A stretch of 64,000 nt of DNA from Gentiana macrophylla (GCA_026214975.1 CM047807.1:63281824-63345823), one strand, 5' to 3'. Shown: positions 22,447-33,837, numbered from the stretch's first letter. Program-made: numbers and translations. Notes: generated by a model not told the origin, from the letters alone.

Positions 22447-22840
22447 CTGCAGACAAAACGAATTTGGAGCATGATTATAAATTTAAAAAAAAGTACGAAA
22501 TTAAATACAAAGATTTTAATTTTGGTGGTCTTGAAGGTTTTAACTTAGTCTTCTAACTTAAATCATGAAAAAATCAGTATGTACAAGTGCAACGAGTAAG
22601 GAGAAAATGGATTAGTAAATCTGAATTTCACATATGAGTATAGTTTTCCTCTGTGTTTCAAAGAAAAAAGTATAGGTTTCCTCTATCTATGCACAATAAA
22701 CTGAAGGCTTTTAAAAAGGGAAGGAAAAAAAAAATCATTACAAATCCTAACAATATCTATCTGGCAAATTTACCTATCTTGAAACATTAAACCCTTAAGT
22801 TTTTTTGGTCGAAAATCATAGAGTTGCTCTCTGAAATTAC
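22447..22840 (-). other. Possible 5'-UTR intron of the 54-aa gene
   Basis: GT at 22840-22839 follows CTTCAG, and AG at 22448-22447 follows GTCTGC. The stretch between is AT- and T-rich on the transcribed strand, as plant introns are. The upstream exon would be about 22841-22920. Inferred only from splice consensus. Confidence 0.3.
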
Positions 22841-22989
22841 CTGAAGCGAATTTGACGACACTTTTCTCCAGTCTCTTAGCAGTCGTTTAATTTTGTGATC
22901 AAGAATTAATATAGTCGTCCTTTAAATAATATGGTTGTTACTGTAATAATTGTTGTGATACAATAAGTAATATAATACAATTTTATATC

Positions 22990-23134
22990 ATCATTGATTA
23001 ATGATACAAAAGTGTAATAGCTATTAGCCAATATTACAATGATTCTATTTATAGCATGTATATATTTGTATCATTAGTGATTGATTTAGTCAACGATACC
23101 ACATTTATTGTAGCATGATACAACATTTAGTGTA
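22990..23134 (+). repeat. Left arm of a long inverted repeat
   Basis: The core TATTTATAGCATGTATATAT, CATTAGTGATTGATTTAGTC and AACGATACCACATTTATTG recurs reverse-complemented at 27076-27210 with only a few changes. The two arms bracket about 4.2 kb that includes the 17-bp minisatellite. Confidence 0.8.
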
Positions 23135-23539
23135 GGCATATTTTAGGCATGATTTATGCCCTGTAATCATTGTATATAATCTCATGACAGTAATGCAATA
23201 CACACACAAAACATTTTCCCAAAAATATATAGGGACAATTATTGAAAATAACACATATTGGATTTAATTAGGTAAAAATGACACCTAAAACAAACACTTA
23301 GTTATAAGGACACTAATTAGATAGATAGACCAAAACACCCTTAATGAAGAAAAAAAAAAAACAAAAAAAGGGGAACATGCGCTATTGTGTTGTGTTTTGT
23401 TTTTTTGTTTTTTTTTATCCTGGACGTTGCAAGTATTTTTCTTTCAGGACGTTGAAAGTGTGTTTTTTTTTTAGGACGTGAAAAGATTTTTTTTTTTTTT
23501 TTTTTTTTTTTCTGGACGGTGAAAGTTTATTTTTCTTTC

Positions 23540-24680
23540 TTTCATTGATCACCGTGATGCATTGACCACAGCGATGCACGGACCACCATGATGTATTGAC
23601 CACCCCGATGCATTTACAACCACGATTCATTGACCACCGCGATGCATTGCCCAACCCGATGTATTGACTACCCCGATGCATTGACCACCGCAATACAGTC
23701 ACCACCCCCGATTAATTAACCACTGTGATGCAGTGACCACCTCGATGCACTAACCACCGTGATGCAGTGACAAGAACATTTGCTACGATTTAAGCAGTGA
23801 CATTTGATTTTTGCTCATACAACATTATTTCTGAAGTGACAACATTATTTCTGAAGTGACAACGATTTTCATCGACACGATGCAGAGACACTGTGATGCA
23901 TTGACCACCGTGATGCAGTGACCACCCCGATGCGTTGACCACAACGATGCATTGACCACCGCGATCTGATGACCACCCCGATGCAAATGACCACCCCGAT
24001 GCGGCGACCACCACGACGATCTGATGACTACCACGGTGCAGTGACCACCGTGATACAGTGACCACCGCGATGCAGGGACCACCCCGATGCAGTGACCACC
24101 GTGATGTAGTGACAACCGCGATGCAGTGACCGCCATGATGCATTGACCACCATAATGCAGGGACCACCACGATTTATGCCATGACATTTGATTTTTGCTC
24201 ATACAACATTATTTCTTCAAATCAAGATTTTCTTCATAAAATCGACGCGATGCAGTGACATTTGATGATGCGACACCACGATGAAGAGACATCGCGATGA
24301 CATTTGATACAAAACCATATTAATCGAGTAACTCGCCATAATTCATATTTTTATACAAAACTCCGATCATTGTAATTTTTTCACCATAATTCATAAAAAT
24401 CGACACGATGCAGTGGCACCGTGATGTATTGACCACCGTGGTGCATTGACTATCGTGATGCATTGACCACTGTGATGCAGTGAGCACCGCGATGCATTGA
24501 CCACCATGATGTATTGACCACCCCGATGCCGTGACCACCACGATGCCTTGACCACCGTGATGCAGTGACCACCCGATTCAGTGACAACCCCGATGCACTG
24601 ACCACCGCGATGCCTTGACCACCACGATGCAGTGACCATCAGGATGCAATGACCATCGCGATGCTGTGATATTTGATGGT
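23540..24680. repeat. 17-bp minisatellite with spacers
   Basis: Blocks of an imperfect 17-bp unit GATGCAGTGACCACCGC lie at about 23540-23770, 23880-24180 and 24405-24680, roughly 45 units in all. They are separated by related spacers containing GACATTTGATTTTTGCTCAT, ACAACATTATTTC and ATCGACGCGATGCAGTG. The minus strand is open in more than one frame because 17 is not a multiple of 3: three units make 51 bp, so every frame gives the same 17-residue repeat (of the type ASRWSLHRGGHCIAVV). These frames (for example 23415-23705, 23790-24170, 23825-24202 and 24391-24762) are not called as genes. Confidence 0.9.
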
Positions 24681-25240
24681 TTGACACCGTGATGAAGTGA
24701 TACTTCCAAATCAAGGAATATGACATTAAGGAATATAATCTTCTTGAATACGTATTTTCCATAAAGATAAAATGACATGTGAAGATGTGAAGATGAAGTG
24801 AAATTTGACTGCAGTGAAATGTGAAGATGAAGTGTCATTTGACGATGCAGTGACATTGACGATGCAGTGAAAATACAGTGACATGTTTCTCTATTTTTCA
24901 AACGGTTATATCTTTTGATCTGAAAATACAATCATCTTAATTTTTTTTCTCTATAATTCATATTTTCTTGGCCTCTTTGTTCTAATATCTGATTTAATAT
25001 TTTTTTCGACTTAATTTTAGAAAATCAAAATTTTCTTCATAAAAATCGACGCGATGAAGTGATACTTCCAAATCAAAGATCTAGGAAGATGACTTAATTT
25101 CATAAAATCGATTTCTTTTCTTCATAAAATCGACTTCGTACTGAAACAGCTATATCTTTTGATATAAAACAATGAGCAACATAATTCTTTAACCCTAATT
25201 CATATTTTTTCGTCATCTTTATTCTGATATCTCATTTTAT
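24681..25240. repeat. Degenerate GATGCAGTGACA-rich margin
   Basis: Looser copies of GATGCAGTGACATTTGA and TTCATAAAAATCGACGCGAT continue from the minisatellite, mixed with AT-rich sequence. No gene seen. Confidence 0.5.
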
Positions 25241-25352
25241 GAAATGACACCTTATGCAGTGACACTCAATGACACCAACATTTTATGTAGTGACATATAA
25301 TGACAACAACATTTTATGAAGTGACACTCCAATGACACCAACATTTTATGCA
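25241..25352. repeat. Short tandem repeat, about 35-bp unit
   Basis: There are three copies of ATGACACCAACATTTTATG with AGTGACACTC between them. Spacing is about 35 bp with small indels. Confidence 0.75.
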
Positions 25353-26571
25353 GCGAATAACATAATTCCCATAGGCAAAGCAGACTCAAACCATGTGTGA
25401 CCCGTGTCCTACAATTCTCTATCATTTTACGCTAGCATAGCACTTATAGGTGATGAAACAATACACATATTTTCTCTTGTTAATAATAACTTCATTATAA
25501 AAAATACAACCTATAACACAATTATACTAATGTCCTTATATATTGACTGCAAGATGCACACAATGAAGCATCATTACAAAATTATACATTATGGGAAAAG
25601 CTAAAACAAAAAGCAGAACAAACTGCCTGATGATTACATACAAAATTCTGTCATGATTTCATGACAGACGGTGTGTTTCATCAAATACTTAACATTACAC
25701 CAATAGTGAAAAATACATTAAAAAAATAATAAAAAAGACACAACATCAAGATTGACACTACACCATGAAAGACTACAATTATTTTACAAAACTAGCAAAT
25801 TTATGTATACAAATATGTATATACAGTGACATCAATGTCACTGCATCGATTTTATTTCAATTCATACTCAAACCCACTATCAAATTATGTCACTGCACCA
25901 ATTTTCTTCCGGATGAAACTCAAAACCACGTCCAACTCAATATCATAGTAGAACACAAAACCAAGATATTCTAAAAACTTCATAATAGGCGCGTAAGAAG
26001 TGATCAACTACATAACCACCTTTCAGGTGTGTTCATAATCTCATAGTAGAACACAGAAAATTCAATGCCAAGCCCAGACGGATAGAATGTGTCGGAGGTA
26101 AATTAGTATCAGCTGTAGACGTAGCAGCCTGCAAGAATAGTTTCACACTAGAAACGAAAACATTCAGAAGAAAAAGAGAGAATATCAGCATTCAAAAAAT
26201 AAATTTCTTACCTCCTGATAGTGATGCAACAACTACGTGATACAAATAGATTTCTCTTTCAAAGGGCACAAAGACAAGCACTTTATAAAAGCTGAATAAT
26301 AATTATCTATAATCTAACATATAAGTCTAAGACATCATATTCTGTAAGCTAGACGTTGTTATTTCAAACATTGAACCGAAGAAGAAGAGCATTCAATTCA
26401 AGCCAGTTAAGAGCTCCCCCACCTCTTACATTGCTGCCCAAACTGGCATTGCAAGACAACATTACAAAATTTAATCGAAATGAGAATTAGTAAAATCAAA
26501 ACTACAGAATATTTCATAATATCCATATTACATTTGCATGCAAGCTCAAAATCATTACTGTAAGCTATTTC
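25353..26571. other. AT-rich spacer inside the inverted-repeat block
   Basis: No recognisable gene or element. Open frames at 25404-25604 and 25765-25974 look like chance AT-rich readings. Confidence 0.4.
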
Positions 26572-26883
26572 CTAATATCTTAGGTAATTGCACTGACAAT
26601 TTGGTGGTGTGCAGAATCTGGTGAGCAGCCCATGTATTTTCCTCCTTGTTGGCCCTTGCCATGGCTGGAGAAAAAATGGTCCATAGAGCTGACCAAAACA
26701 AGGCGAAGAAGGAGGAACGTTTATCTGCACATCAATCTGTCCTTGATTCGCAGCATCTGGAGAACACGGCGTGGAAGGGATCTGAGCTGTCTCCGTCGGA
26801 GATGGCGACGGAGGTGGAAAATCCAGACGATGAGACCGTGCATTGTTCTGGAGTCTAAGCTGAGCTAAAGCTCCGTGCTTCAT
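26572..26883 (-). CDS. Unidentified Pro/Ser-rich ORF, 103 aa
   Basis: The ATG at 26883 opens 103 codons. The sequence has a Pro/Ser-rich stretch (FPPPSPSPTETAQIPSTPCS), then a Gln- and aromatic-rich end (CFGQLYGPFFLQPW). No domain is recognised. GC content is clearly higher than in the surrounding AT-rich DNA, which suggests coding origin. It lies inside the inverted-repeat block, near its right arm, so it may be a gene piece captured by a DNA transposon. The plus strand is also open across much of the same interval (26632-26868), which weakens the case. Confidence 0.2.
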   Translation of the reverse strand: MKHGALAQLRLQNNARSHRLDFPPPSPSPTETAQIPSTPCSPDAANQGQIDVQINVPPSSPCFGQLYGPFFLQPWQGPTRRKIHGLLTRFCTPPNCQCNYLRY

Positions 26884-27075
26884 GTACCGGAGGAATGCTC
26901 CGTGCTTCAGCTCCGTGCATTGATTTATGATTGTTCCCGTTTATAACAAAAGGGGTAATATAGGAAACTAATATAAAATGTGTTTTTATAATCAAGGATC
27001 TTTCAAGTATGTACTAAATGCCTAATTAAGTCTCAAAATCAATCCTTATAAAAAAATAACACAAATATATATTCT

Positions 27076-27210
27076 TACACTAAATGCGGTATCATGCTAC
27101 AATAAATGTGGTATCGTTGACTAAATCAATCACTAATGATACAATATATACATGCTATAAATAGAATTATTGTAATACTGATTAATCGTACAAAAGTGTC
27201 ATAACGATAG
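27076..27210 (-). repeat. Right arm of the long inverted repeat
   Basis: Reverse complement of 22990-23134, best matched over 27076-27187. Beyond it, TACAAAAGTGT appears in the same orientation on both sides, so the arms themselves contain partial palindromes. Confidence 0.8.
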
Positions 27211-27589
27211 ACTATGGGTCCAAGATCTACAACGTCAGTATCTAAAACGTCCATAAACTATTTATTTTGTAAAATAAATTAACAAAATAATTTATCTCAC
27301 AACACTAGATAGATTATATTGGGTGTAGACGTGTGTAAAAATTATCTATCATTATCCTTACAAGTATATTTTGTCACGTTTTGACAATAGCATTTCTAAA
27401 TATGCGTTTGACAGTAGCATTTATCAAAATATATTTTTGTGCGTACAAAATCAAGAATAATCCCTGTGTAAATATTATAATCAATCAATCATTTTAAATA
27501 GCTAATATTTTTTGGGAGTTGGGGAGAGAACAAAGATATTTCATAAAAAAAACGACTTACATTAATTTAATAAAGACTTCATCATATCT

Positions 27590-27764
27590 TTACTACCACA
27601 CATTTTATCTATTGATTTTAACATTTAAAAATGATTGTTCTATTGAATGAGAAAATTAATCAGGGATAAATACTTTTACCACACATTTTATCTATTTAAT
27701 TTAACATTTAACCTTGATTGTTCTATTGAAAGAGAAAATTAATCAGGGATAAATACTTTTTGAG
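27590..27764. repeat. Direct duplication, 83-bp spacing
   Basis: ACCACACATTTTATCTAT, TTGTTCTATTGAA and AATTAATCAGGGATAAATAC each occur twice, 83 bp apart. The rest of 27211-28650 is AT-rich, with a poly-A run at 28428-28463 and short GATTCAC/TCGAAATTCAC repeats near 28220-28330. I see no gene there. Confidence 0.8.
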
Positions 27765-28430
27765 GGAATATTTAGGGAAGAAACACTCTTAAACTTCTAT
27801 TCTGTTTCTATTTCTTAATTTGGTTAACGATCAACACGGAAATTATCTATGTTATTTAATACATACATTATTATATTTAATAATATAAAATAATTGGGAA
27901 AAAGACTTTTTTAGTTTATGTGGCTTCTTATATTTTTTTTATCAAGTCCGGCTTATCATGGCCGGCATATTTTTCACTAAATTGTTTTTCTTTATAAAGG
28001 CATTAAACAACTTTTTAGAACTTTTGCATAAAAGATAAAAATTCTGGCACTTAAAAAAAACACATTTTCTCTCTCATGCATTTTTTTTCAATACTCATAT
28101 CTCTCGATCTAAAATTTCAAATTTGAAAATTCTTTCACCAAATATGTTTTATTTTTTCATGTTATTTATTTTGAGACTACATTCATCGATTCCGACGTGA
28201 TTTCCGAAAATCTGCTGTCGAAATTCACAATTGTTCGAAATTCACTATCGATATTCACTGTTTTTCGGGATTCACAGGAGAGATTCACTGAATGAATTTC
28301 GACGGTGAATCTCACGAAAAACGATGTAATTATATCGAACCAAGTCTCAAAATTGAAGAGAATGATAAAATAAAAATCCAGTGAATGTTTCGTCACGTGT
28401 AGAGATCTAGATCAAAAGATAAGATTGTTG

Positions 28431-28466
<36 letters not shown>

Positions 28467-28649
28467 CACAGGTATAGGCAGCCATGAATTTTTTTTATAT
28501 TTATTATTTCTTTCAACATTTGTCCTTTAGCCTATAAAAATTATTGGAGTTATATAATTCAATAAAAAAATATGCATTGCATCTTATTACTCAAAAATAT
28601 TCCAAAATATGTCTTTCTCTTCCAATTTTTTAAGTGTACAAATGGTACC

Positions 28650-29135
28650 CTTTTTTTTTTAACAGCAAGTGTGAAATTTATATTAAAGCCATAACCCGCA
28701 AGATGCTAGAAATACATAAAAAAAGGAAGGTGGTACAAGGAAAAAAATGAATGCAATGTCTACAATAGCCATACAACTTCAAAAATAAATAGTAGAAAAA
28801 TACAATTCATCCAAGCCAAACCCATAAAATGCGGTAAGCATAACAAGCTCAAGTGTGCAACAATAAGCACCCAATGGTCACCATTCCGAAATTATACCAA
28901 TCCAAACTCAGAAAATCTTTATAGCGCAACTTTAAGAGGACTCACCTTCCTTTCTTCCCAACTCGGCTTCTTCATTTTTTTTTATCATGAGATAACCACA
29001 TGTATGATAGCGATTGATCCTCACGAAAAATAGCTTCCGGATCCAAAGCGTGTGATTGAAGACCACTTTGTTTCTAAAGAGCCAAATACACCATGCCGTG
29101 ACACCATAATTGCCCTCCAAAGTTGAGCTACGAGC
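28650..29135 (-). mobile_element. LINE 3' end fragment with poly-A tail
   Basis: The minus strand encodes VTAWCIWLFRNKVVFNHTLW at about 29110-29050, the W.IW..RN.VVF block that ends many plant L1-type ORF2 proteins. After a stop at 28932 comes about 270 bp of untranslated sequence ending in a run of A (T at 28650-28660 on the plus strand). It is 5'-truncated, as most LINE copies are. Confidence 0.7.
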
Positions 29136-29410
29136 TTACTCGAATTTATCACAGGCTAGATCTAACAATGTATCACTTTTTAAACTAACAATGTATGATG
29201 TTAATTACTATTATTAAGCTTTTACAGAAGATAGAATATTAAGGTATTTTCCTGTGGATGATTGATTTATTAAGGGTTAATCAATCAATTCCATAGTTGT
29301 AGGAATCATAATACAATCTTTAATTTTCATGGAAAAATTCGAATTATACACTTTTCCGAAATTTAATCGAATTTCTACACCCAAAATAAAAAACCCTCCA
29401 TATCCCAGCC
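29136..29410. other. Spacer, nothing recognised
   Basis: Short AT-rich stretch between the LINE fragment and the PIF-like element. Confidence 0.4.
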
Positions 29411-30129
29411 TTAGAGCACTCGCAGTTGTGTCTCTTAACAGATTCTCTATTTTACAGACTCAAACACCACTTTTTCTAGTTTTACAGAATCTCTATAAAG
29501 GGTCAACTGCATCAGCATCTCAACTTACAGATTCTCTATCCGGGATATAATACACTAGAATCTCTATTTCCAGATTATCTATTAATTTTCTCAACTATTT
29601 TGATTAAATTGTTAATTAACTTTGCATACAATGCTCCTTATTTTCATAATATTGTAATGTAATTAAGTTTTCTCCATATTCAAGGAATGGAAGAAAAAGT
29701 TGTTATGCTCTTATTTACATTTAAAATAGTTACAACTTGATGAGCTAGGAGATGCAACTCCATTTAAAAGCAATGAAAAGACTACAAAGATGCAAATTGA
29801 ACAACCAAAAATAAAACAAGGTTGCTCTTTCATATAGTAGCAAAACCTTAACTTGCCAAGCCTCAACAACAAATATCAAAAAACAAAGAAAAAGCCAAGT
29901 AACCTCCCCAACAAACCAGAAGTGATGCCGTTTTAACCAAACAGAAATAAGAAAACATAAGGAGTCATAAACAAACAACAGATTTTACCCCACACGTGCA
30001 GCAAAAATCAAAGGAAAACTAAACTATACACCACATCAGAAACATAATTTTAGATACCAAAAAGAGCATAAACAACCTGCTCACTAATACTTCACCACAA
30101 AGATATATACTTGAATAAGGCTTCATAAT

Positions 30130-31302
30130 ATCAAACTTGATTTTGGTCTTTTCCATAATGTTAGCTCGTAGAATCATGATGTATTCTTTCTGGACATCAT
30201 CTAAACTGTTCAGATCCATTGTCATGATTCTTAGCTCTTCATCCCTCTTTGCCATTGCCATCTTCTCTTGTTCTATTTTCATTTTATCTTCATGCATCTT
30301 TTGTTTTTGCACCTTCCAATGTGAGATTAGACTACAAGAGGTTGTCTTCTTGATGTTTTCGCTTTTTTCGGCTTTTCATTTGCTATAGCCACCTTCGTCC
30401 CAAGCGCCTTTCAAGATCAAAAGTTGCCTTCTTCGTCTCAGTCAACTTGGGCGAATGCGTTGTTGAAGAATCCTTACTTTCGCTTACCCTCCCGGTTTGC
30501 TTTTTCCTTCCAGCTACCCCTTGGCTTTTCCATTTTGGTTGGTTCCTCAATATATTCCAACAATGCTCAAACTTGAATGTTTCCTTGTGGAACTTTAGGT
30601 ACATGGACTTTGCCTTTTGAATCAGTATTAAAAATCATAACATCACCTCGCATAAAATCAAAATTGTATTTCAAGAAATATTATCACTCAAACCAAATAA
30701 TTTCTCATAAAAGAAGTCACATACAAACAAAATGTTGTATAGAAACCAAAAACTCACAAGTGTATTCCTCCATCCTTGGATGATCAATCAACATCTTCAC
30801 ATTCAAACATATCCGGACAAGAACTCCCACATATAAAGTGCAAAAGCGAGAAAATAATTTACCCTAGTAGTCAAAACTTCAAAATTCTATGCTTTAATGT
30901 CAATATGCACGCGTACCTTATCTAGTTCATTGTATCCGAACAATTTCCGAATTCTCAACTTGTGCAACGACCCCAATGAATTTGTTCTGACCTTTTGAAT
31001 ATCGTTATAACGACAATTCAATGAGCGACTCGTTCACTCAATCTTGGTGATGTCAAAAATTTCTTAGTAATCTTGGCCCAAAATGAACTGATTTTTGGTT
31101 TGTCCTTTCTTGGATTCATGCTTGTGTTGAGCCAACATGAAATCAAAGCTAAATCCTCATCGATTGTGAAGTTTCCTTTTCTTTTCTCTTGGGTTAGTTG
31201 TTCTTCCGTTATGCTCTGTGATAATTCATCATCATCAACCATATGTGGGGTATTGGGCATACGTGGTGAAGATTGATCCATGTGCCCGGCAAATTGATTC
31301 AT
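30130..31302 (-). pseudogene. ORF1-type Myb-like / NAM-associated C-terminal domain protein
   Basis: Exon 1 starts at the ATG at 31302. After an acidic/Gln leader comes a Myb-like domain (RKGNFTIDEDLALISCWLNT, then FWAKITKKFL). Its frame breaks near 31020, and similarity continues to NELDK at 30917. A canonical intron (30916-30614) joins to AKSMYLKFHKETFKFEHCWN at 30613, the hallmark of NAM-associated domain proteins. The C-terminal part (30312-30130) has MAKRDEELRIMTMDLNSLDD then VQKEYIMILRANIMEK. In PIF/Harbinger elements this protein is thought to bind DNA and help the transposase. Two or more frame breaks make it a pseudogene. A host gene of the same family is the alternative, but terminal repeats and TTA duplications enclose it. 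Confidence 0.75.
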
Positions 31303-31915
31303 ATCGAGTCTCTAATAATGCATTAAATGACCAATCACCAAGATTATCCATTGTCATTTCTTACGATTGTGTGTCATTTCTTGATCAAAACAACTTTTAG
31401 AAAAGCCCCGATCATCCAGAGAATTCAAAGAGTAAGACAACATAAGATATATTTTATCTAACACACATAATGTTTATTGAACTCTTAAGCTCACGAACAT
31501 ATCTATATACTACGATTATTCAAAGAAACTCCATGTCATCTTGTCACTGATTTTCCAGTTAAGCAGAGTGAATCACACTCAAAGACCAAAAACAACTTAT
31601 TGTTCCTTGAATTATTGACATTTAAACAAACACAAGAGATTCAAAGTGAAAAAAAGTTGTGCCTCGTAAATCATAAGAGTGTTTCCTAATAAAACTCCAA
31701 GTCAGAACATCGCCCGCTCTCCTTCCTCTAGTCTCTCTAGTTTTCCATATTAAACAAAGCTAAATCACACTCAAAACATCAAATAAACATCTTAACGTTC
31801 TGCAATAATACTTAAAACAAGCACCAGAGATTCAATACTGAAAATTTGTACAAAAACAAGCATTTGATCTACAACACAATGCATATGCAAAGCTTTAATT
31901 TCACAATTAACGGCG

Positions 31916-32270
31916 TGAAATAAGAAATCAATCATCGGTGGCATTAATTCCACACAATAAACTATTCAGATTCAAAGAACAAGGATTGATTACAATAGAA
32001 CCGAACAAATTTAAGAGCAAAAAGAAAGACAGAGAGAGATGAAATTTTTACGGTTGAAATTAACGCAGAAGAGCGGCGGACTCCTTGCAGACACCGTGAA
32101 ATCAACAATCAATCTTGGTGGCATTAATTCCACACAATCAACTATTAAGCATTTGAAATTAACAACGATTGATTACAATAGAACGGACAAAATTCAAGTG
32201 CTAAAAGAAAGACATATAGAGATGAGATTTTTACAGTCAAAAGAACACAAAAGAGCAAATGGACTCTATT
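31916..32270. repeat. 180-bp direct duplication inside the PIF-like element
   Basis: GGTGGCATTAATTCCACACA occurs at 31937 and 32117, with matching flanks (GATTGATTACAATAGAAC, AAAGAAAGACA, GAGATGA). The second copy is near the element's right end, upstream of the ORF1-type gene. Confidence 0.8.
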
Positions 32271-32696
32271 GAAGAATATCTCAAAAGTTGAAAAAGAGAA
32301 GTAAAATGTAGAGATTACGAAATGGGGAGGATTAAAATCATGATTTTACGAAAATTGATTTCAATCTCTGCATTTTGGCTTTGAGCGGAGGAAAATGATG
32401 AGAAAAGCGGTAAAAATAAAAGAAAAAATAGCGAGGAGAGTTAGGAGAAAGAAGAGAGGCGGAAGAAAGGGATGCGGAGTTTTATCCATTTTTTGGAAGT
32501 TTAGCGCTTTTGGTGTAGAAGTCTGTCATTCTGAGATCCGTTTCTGAGACATCGATGCGTGTCTATTTTATATAAATATGGACCTTTTAATTCTCTAAAA
32601 TACAGATTTATCATCATTTACTGACTACTCATCATGAGTGCTCTTAAGAGGTGAAATCGCCCATAAAGATGGGTGGTTTCGCCCATATTTGAAAAA

Positions 32697-33837
32697 GGGA
32701 GGTTCTATCGGCACTCCACTTATTACTAGTGGCACCCTTTTACTCCCGGCATCACAAAATATTACTTTCGGCACCACAAAAATATTTTTATTATTTTCTT
32801 ACTTCACACACCACAGAAATAATAACACAATTACATCTTTTACCATAATTTAAAAAATATATATAATTCAGTCCTTTACTAATAAAAATGGATCAATCAA
32901 CCCTCATCTTCTTCATCCCTTCCACCAACACCATTCATCTCCACCACCATATCCTTCATCTTTTACACCTTCCACCACCCATAAGCTCCGATTTCCTACT
33001 AATAAACCCGCCACATTTCCTCATTATTTCAGTCATATCACAACCCATAACCCATTTTCTCTTCCCATTCTACTCTTATACACCTGCATCTTCAACATTG
33101 AAACCCTATCAGTCTTTGAAGCAAGCTTGATGCTTGGGAGCTTAAAAATCAACCTATGGATAGATTAAAAACACCACCACCACAACCACGCTGAATCTGT
33201 TGGTTTTAGTTAAAACCACCACCACCACGCTGCCGCCGCCGCCGAATCTCCAATCCTCCCCATCGCCACCGATGACGACCACCACCCCCACGATCAGTTA
33301 ATCGACCCTTTCTTCCCCACCACACCCTTTCCCCTCCCAGGTCCCCTTCCCGCTGCAAATCGGGTCAACCGCCCCTTCCGGTGCACTCCTCTTCCTGCTG
33401 CAAATCAGCTCCCATTCCTTTTTTTTTTCAGGTGTGGAAAAGATGCAAAAGAGATGGAGACTTGAAGAACAAACTCGGTAAACACTGCAACTGCAATTTC
33501 GGGGTTGGTTTGGGTAATTGTGTGAAGGAAATGGAAGATTTGGTTTGAAAATGGTAGGTTTTGGTAGTGGTAGCTAGGTGGTGGGTTGGTGTTTTGTGGG
33601 GGTGTGTGAAGAAAAGAGAGAAGATGAAGATGAAGTTGTGTGGTGGAAATGGAAATGAAGGAGAAATGGTGAAGAGGGAGGAATGTTGTAAATGCAGGGA
33701 CTAAAGTGTATTTAATTATGCTATATTTGTTTTTTTATGTGGTGCATGAACTAAATTTGTGGTGTGTAAAAGAAAAAAAAAATATAATCAAAAAAAGGGT
33801 GTCACTAATAATTAGTGGGGTGCCGATAGAACCTCCC
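32697..33837. mobile_element. Non-autonomous long-TIR DNA transposon, 1.14 kb
   Basis: Left end GGGAGGTTCTATCGGCACTC and right-end complement GGGAGGTTCTATCGGCACCC agree over about 45 bp with few mismatches. Weaker similarity (CACACCACA, CAGTCCTTTA/TAGTCCCTGCA) runs about 180 bp inward. The 8-bp direct repeat TTGAAAAA lies immediately outside both ends. The centre is CCACCA-rich and non-coding; the open frame 32888-33130 is a reading of that repeat. The 8-bp duplication fits hAT, while the long TIRs fit a Mutator-like element; I leave the superfamily open. Confidence 0.8.

Larger units (their letters stand above)
29414..32643 (-). mobile_element. PIF/Harbinger-like element, 3.23 kb, TTA target duplication
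   Basis: The left end is TTA|GAGCACTCGCAGT and the right end is ATGAGTGCTC|TTA, so terminal inverted repeats begin GAGCACTC and are flanked by the 3-bp TTA duplication typical of PIF/Harbinger. Similarity continues inward in weaker form (CAGATTCTCTATTTTACAG on the left, CTGTATTTTAGAG on the right-end complement). Inside is a decayed gene of the Myb-like/NAM-associated type that these elements carry as ORF1 (30130-31302). I found no DDE transposase, so it would depend on an outside transposase. Confidence 0.75.

Noticed and set aside
23415..24931. Several long minus-strand open frames encoding Trp/His/Gly repeats
   Set aside because: They are readings of the 17-bp minisatellite, open in several frames at once, with no start context or domain.
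29745..29978. 77-codon hydrophobic frame in the PIF-like element
   Set aside because: It lies downstream of the ORF1-type gene in presumed 3' untranslated sequence and has no coherent family match.
32888..33130. 80-codon His/Pro/Ser-rich frame
   Set aside because: It reads CCACCA/TTCATC-rich sequence inside a non-autonomous transposon and has no domain.
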